DNA of 64,000 bases, taken from the NCBI GenBank assembly GCA_963924555.1, contig OZ004584.1, positions 2,913,001-2,977,000 on the forward strand, read 5' to 3'. The DNA is from Crambe crambe. Lineage: Eukaryota > Porifera > Demospongiae > Poecilosclerida > Crambeidae. The notes beneath the pieces were generated by a model that was not told the DNA's origin, ran no database searches, and worked only from the letters and a program-made list of their open reading frames with translations. Position numbers and translations under genes: made by a program. This document shows positions 59,880 through 64,000 of this stretch, piece by piece (within the stretch, counting starts at the first letter, position 1; each line of letters opens with the position of its first letter).

Positions 59880-60804
59880 TCTTCTAGCTATATAGCTTGC
59901 TCTTCTTAGCCCCTTTTGCACTTTAACCTTTTCTAATCATCCCACAAAATCTCCCAACTATGGTAATGCTGAGTATACACATTAGGCAATGGCATTGTTG
60001 TTTCTGCTATGTAAATGGTACTCTCATTGTGTACTATAAAACCATGTTCAACAAGTCTTCATGATTAACAAGACTGATGATACCAGAATAGGAGGATAGA
60101 TTTCTTTCTATGCATTAAATGCTCTCTCTCTCTTTCACTCTCTCATGACTGTGCTTACTGGCATACAGGGCATGCGCAGTACGTAATTTTGTGGTTTAAT
60201 AATGAGCATTCATTTCTGCATGATGGCTGGATTCAGTAGCTACAATGGAATGGAGATAATAATATATACATACAAGAACATAATGTAATTTCAACTTCCC
60301 CATATCACTTCCTGCTTAATCTACAATGCATGCCTCACTGAGCCACAAAGCCACAACTTTGGCCCGTGCTACTAATAACTGACTCCATCCATTGTATCAA
60401 AGTCTAAAATTTGATAACTATAATTCTATAGCTCTGAGACATATAACAGTCACCCTTTGGAACTGAACAAAATGGCTGCTAATACTGTTGCCCCTCCTAC
60501 ACAACTAGCTAATATGATCAGATTCTCTCTTAGGAACTTTTCATCTAGACTATAGCTAGCTACATGGCTAAAGTCCATTTGCATTCACTTGATACGTACA
60601 TTACTGCTATGGCTATAACTTTCTTAATTCCAAAGACCGGCTCATAGAGGGGATGATCAACTCTCTGCTGGTGTTTTGATTGTGAAATTCGGTAAAGAGT
60701 TGAGAAAGTTATTCTGAACCAAGTGTCAGCTCATAGAGTGGGTGATCAGCTCTCTGCTGGTGTTTTGGTCAAGAATTGAGAAAGTTAGAGGAGATAATTT
60801 TTAG
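59880..60804. other. Intergenic or intron
   Basis: A short duplicated phrase ('ctcatagagnggNtgatcaN', 'ctctctgctggtgttttg') occurs near 60645 and 60731. CT-rich run at 60121-60146. No gene. Confidence 0.5.
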
Positions 60805-61683
60805 CGAATGATCTAGTGAATGCAATAGATTTTTACGTACCTGCAAGTGCTAACTCAAGTGGCCATATACAACTCCGTCATTATCATTATAGGCAGTTGG
60901 CTGTGAATGGGATCGTCTTCAATCCAGACAATGTAATACCTATACTAGAGGCCCTCAGGGAATCGATTTGTAAGTCTTTTATTTTTTATGTGATCGAAGC
61001 ATGTGATTTCATTTTGAATGTTCAACATATCCTTCAGTCATAGCATCCATAAAGGAACGCAGCAAATCCCTGGACACACGTAAGTCAACTAGCTCTGTGC
61101 AATTCTCTATAATGATAGCATAACCTTGATCCCATGTTCATTTAAATCACCAGACAATAATTCAAGCTACGATATATAGAATTTAAAACCTCTGTGCTTT
61201 ATCTTCTATTACGTACAAATTGATTCATCTCTCTAAACAGGACACTTCTTTTCTTAATTGTCCACATTGAGAGGTAGCTAGCTGGCTGTAGTTATAAATC
61301 AATAGCAAGGACCCTGATCATGAAGCTTATGTATATGGCTAACCTCTGAGGGATGGCCATAATAGCTAACTATTATTGTTAATTATAATAATTATGCAGA
61401 GGATATATTCCTGCTGATTATGGTGAGAATTCCAGCACATTCATTCCTCCCAAGCTGCTTGTACGGACGTTAAAACCAAGATATACCTCAATTTCACGGT
61501 CAGTTAGAGCCTCATAATAGTATTCCCTGTATGAATGAAAAAGTGCAGTTTCCATGCCAGTTACAATTATTGTAGGAGACATAATATTCCAGGCTACACT
61601 GGTCGAGCTCATTGGACTACGAATGCCCCGGCTCATAGCAATATGCCATTCCCAGAACCTACCACTTCAGCTAGGACTCACAG
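60805..61683 (+). CDS. Partial gene: four phase-compatible exons, family not recognised
   Basis: Proposed exons are 60805-60969, 61038-61079, 61402-61422 and 61593-61683, each with AG/GT borders and matching phases. The reading includes 'SSGHIQLRHYHYRQLAVNG', 'FNPDNVIPILEALRES', then 'YIPADYGYTGRAHW' and 'SNMPFPEPTTSARTHR'. 'GYTG' followed by a basic or Trp stretch recalls short motifs of ciliary microtubule inner proteins, from memory and weakly. There is no start codon and no stop. It may be the 3' half of the gene at 48458, in which case the 7TM cluster would be nested in a 10-kb intron. The first exon needs a preceding phase-1 end, so a missing exon would be required. Confidence 0.4.
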
Positions 61684-62446
61684 GTACGTACATGTACGCA
61701 CTTTACAGACTTCTATAATCGTCACTGAATCCTGATACTCCATAGTACACATACCTAATCATAGCTGTATATATACAATTACATAGAAGCCAAGAAGCTG
61801 TGGCCTAAATTCATACTGTAATTTTAAGTCCCAGGGTAATTTTATTTGTTGAATTGATGATAATACCTTCTCTGTATTATATAGAATGATTCCCTTGGAA
61901 GATGAAATGTCTCCTTTCAGAAGAGATGGAATCTTGTCTAAGATGGTCACAACTGTGTCACCTTTTAATCCATTCAATAATATTCAATACTAGACAAGCA
62001 CACAGTTAGCTAGTTAGTCATTACAAAGCAGCTATAGTTAATGTATAACAATACAATGTAGCTTTTCAATTGTACGTAGCTAGCTATTTATTTATCTATT
62101 TTTTTAAATTTAAATAAAATAGTCTAGATCTACACTTATTTTTGTAAGCCATGTGTGTAGCTATAGCCTATCCATTTAAGAATCCTATCAAGTTTATAGC
62201 CAGCAATCAACTATTCCATAACTAGACGTGTAGAGTTGTCAGGAACATTGTAGCACTGTCCAGTTAGCCAAACTAAGCTTATTAGCTACACTTAATGAAC
62301 ATAGTTATTAATGTAGCCTTGTTGTTTACATAATATGAATCAATAACAAACATTCATGAACGATCACATGACCCTTTTTTGACCTTATTTGGAAGCAATT
62401 AAAGATCTCTAGTAAATCAACTTTAGTAGCGAAGTAGCTAAAGACC
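61684..62446. other. Intergenic upstream of the kinase-like gene
   Basis: No recognisable gene. AT-rich with 'tagctagcta' runs. The promoter of the gene at 62447 should lie here. Confidence 0.5.
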
Positions 62447-64000
62447 ATGGAAATTACTCTGCCCCTTGAAGTTTCCCAGTTGAAATACTCAGAAGTTACT
62501 ATTTTCAAAGATAAAGAGATAGGTAGTGGAAATTTCAGCACTGTCTTCAAAGCCAAATGCGATGAACTGCCGTGCGTTGCAAAGTATTTGACCTGCAGGG
62601 AAGTATCCGACCATAGCGTTCTCGAAATCATGATAGAATGTCAACTGATTTCTGCATTGAAGCATCCCAATGTTGTTTTGTGCCTTGGAACAGTTAGACA
62701 TAGTGAACCTGATCGACCAGTTATTCTATTGGAGCAAATGGATGAGAATCTCACTGACTTGCTGCAAAGAAGGAAATCATATCTGCCGTATTATGTAAAG
62801 GTGAACATCTGCTGTGATATAGTACTAGCTCTGGCATATCTTCACAAGAATGAAATAATACATGGCAATATCTCCAGCAACAATGTCTTAATTCAGGGAG
62901 AAAGCAGAGCCAAACTTACCGACTTTTGGATGCTGAAAATTCTTAGAATAGGTACATCACTTGCACAAATTGAAGAGAAGAAGATCTACATGGCACCAGA
63001 ATCACTAATGTCCCCTCCTCAATTTCATAAGCAGTCAGATAGCTTCATGTTTGGCGTGCTGGCTATTCAAATTGACACTCAATCTCTTCCAAATCCTGAA
63101 AAGGTCCAAGCTCCTGAGAAAAGGCGACGAAGAAGCAATATCGAAGAAATGGAACCCACATCTCCATTTAAAAGGATAGCATTAAATTGCCTTGAGGATA
63201 ACCCACAAGAAAGACCAACATTTCCACAGCTTAGCGAAGATCTTGCTCAGCTGAAAGAAGACGGCAGTTATGAAAGGGATCGGAAAGAGTCCAGAATTGA
63301 AGTACGGGATTTAGAAAAAAAAAATTGGAGAAATGATCAGATAATAATAGAATCGGAGAAACAGCTGCAACAAAGAAGTGCAGAGAAAATCAAGTTAGAA
63401 GATGAAAAAAGAGAATGGATGTTCGTCAGAAAAGATTTGGTACGGCAAATGATAACAGCACAAGATGAAGCAAAGAAGTTCCGTGAGAAGCTAGAACTGC
63501 TATCTACTCCTTCTGCTCCTACAGATCAACCAGATTATGACGTTCCACCTTTAAAAAAGAGTGTAGAAGATTCGTCACTACCCTTTGCCTCCTTCATGGT
63601 AAGTATAACGTAACTTGAAGGTAAATTTGGAAATGCACATAATTCCTGTAAACAATGAATAATGTTCAGATAATCATTGATAGGTTTTTGTGGTAACTGC
63701 TTTTGGTATAGAATTACCACATATCAACAGAGTAGCTAGCTAGCTACATGCTATCTAAAGTTTCTATGACTGTTTGTTCCTATTCTCTAGACATGCACAG
63801 CTGATAGCTAGCTACTGTAACAGTTCTACGTAGCTGCTTCACAGTGAACTTAAGAGAATAATAGCTAGCAGTAGTATAGAAATAAGCTACACTTTCCTTC
63901 CTAGAGTACAGGCTTATTTTGTGTTTTTCTTATTATTATTATAGAATGGTGAGTGTCCCATTGTTGCCTTAGAAGACATTAAGTCAACAAGAGAAGTTTT
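62447..64000 (+). CDS. Protein kinase-like protein (probable pseudokinase), 5' part
   Basis: Exons 62447-63598 and 63945 to the window edge, phase 0 at the junction. The ATG has a strong context (ACCATGG). A kinase fold spans residues about 20-260. Glycine loop GSGNFSTV (26-33), Lys46 in 'CVAKYL', Glu64, and APE as 'MAPES' are kept. The catalytic HRD is HGN (139-141), so the catalytic Asp is lost; DFG is DFW (159-161). The ATP-binding side is therefore retained and the phosphotransfer base is missing, the usual pattern of a pseudokinase scaffold. Overall it resembles the TKL/tyrosine-kinase-like group. A charged coiled coil follows (about 265-345). A tyrosine in 'PDYDVPPL' is a possible SH2-binding site. 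The gene continues beyond the window. Confidence 0.83.

Noticed and set aside
61418..61636. Minus-strand 72-codon frame
   Set aside because: It is antisense to the proposed exons at 61402-61683, whose plus-strand splice borders and phases fit better.
1..64000. CRISPR arrays or bacterial defence islands
   Set aside because: No regularly spaced repeats; split genes and metazoan domains show eukaryotic nuclear DNA.

Overview
The window reads as nuclear DNA of an animal, most likely a demosponge such as Amphimedon (inference). Genes are split by phased GT-AG introns, several only 35-80 bp long. The proteins are metazoan types: sacsin, SH2, kelch, a PARP catalytic domain, 7TM receptors and a TKL-like kinase fold. 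Non-coding DNA is AT-rich and full of small fold-back repeats. No bacterial operon, rRNA, tRNA or CRISPR array was seen.

Left and centre (about 1-48,000): two giant sacsin-like genes lie in tandem on the minus strand. Copy A is 486-20201 (4621 codons plus stop) and copy B is 25680-47957 (4526 codons plus stop). They share the same three-exon structure, identical exon 1 and exon 2 lengths (114 and 259 nt) and the same splice phases. The duplicated unit includes the 3' flank, the promoter and a piece of the neighbouring gene's intron. Each protein has three Hsp90-like ATPase modules and a C-terminal HEPN domain; I see no ubiquitin-like N-terminus and no DnaJ domain. Between the copies are an SH2-SH2-kelch fusion gene (21686-23576), a truncated SH2 relative (23859-24011) and a PARP catalytic exon (24645-25261, minus).

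The introns record the mobile-element history. Intron 1 of copy B holds a 3648-bp Ty3/Gypsy-type LTR element (43760-47407) with 4-bp target duplications; intron 1 of copy A is the empty site. Intron 2 of copy B holds a 1984-bp terminal-inverted-repeat element (39312-41295) with 9-bp target duplications, itself carrying older repeats. Intron 2 of copy A has a 540-bp duplication that starts with a hairpin, a fold-back MITE and a decayed Helitron-like fragment.

Right (48,000-64,000): a gene running head-to-head with sacsin B (from 48458) shares its promoter. A cluster of six 7TM genes or pseudogenes follows (51466-59879); they share a cytoplasmic tail with conserved tyrosines. A set of phase-compatible exons (60805-61683) may be the far 3' part of the 48458 gene or a separate gene. 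The window ends in a probable pseudokinase gene (62447 onward) that runs off the edge.

How these genes work together is not shown by the sequence. Sacsin-type chaperone ATPases, a PARP domain, SH2 adaptors, tyrosine-bearing receptor tails and a pseudokinase would suit signalling or stress response, but that link is inference from proximity.
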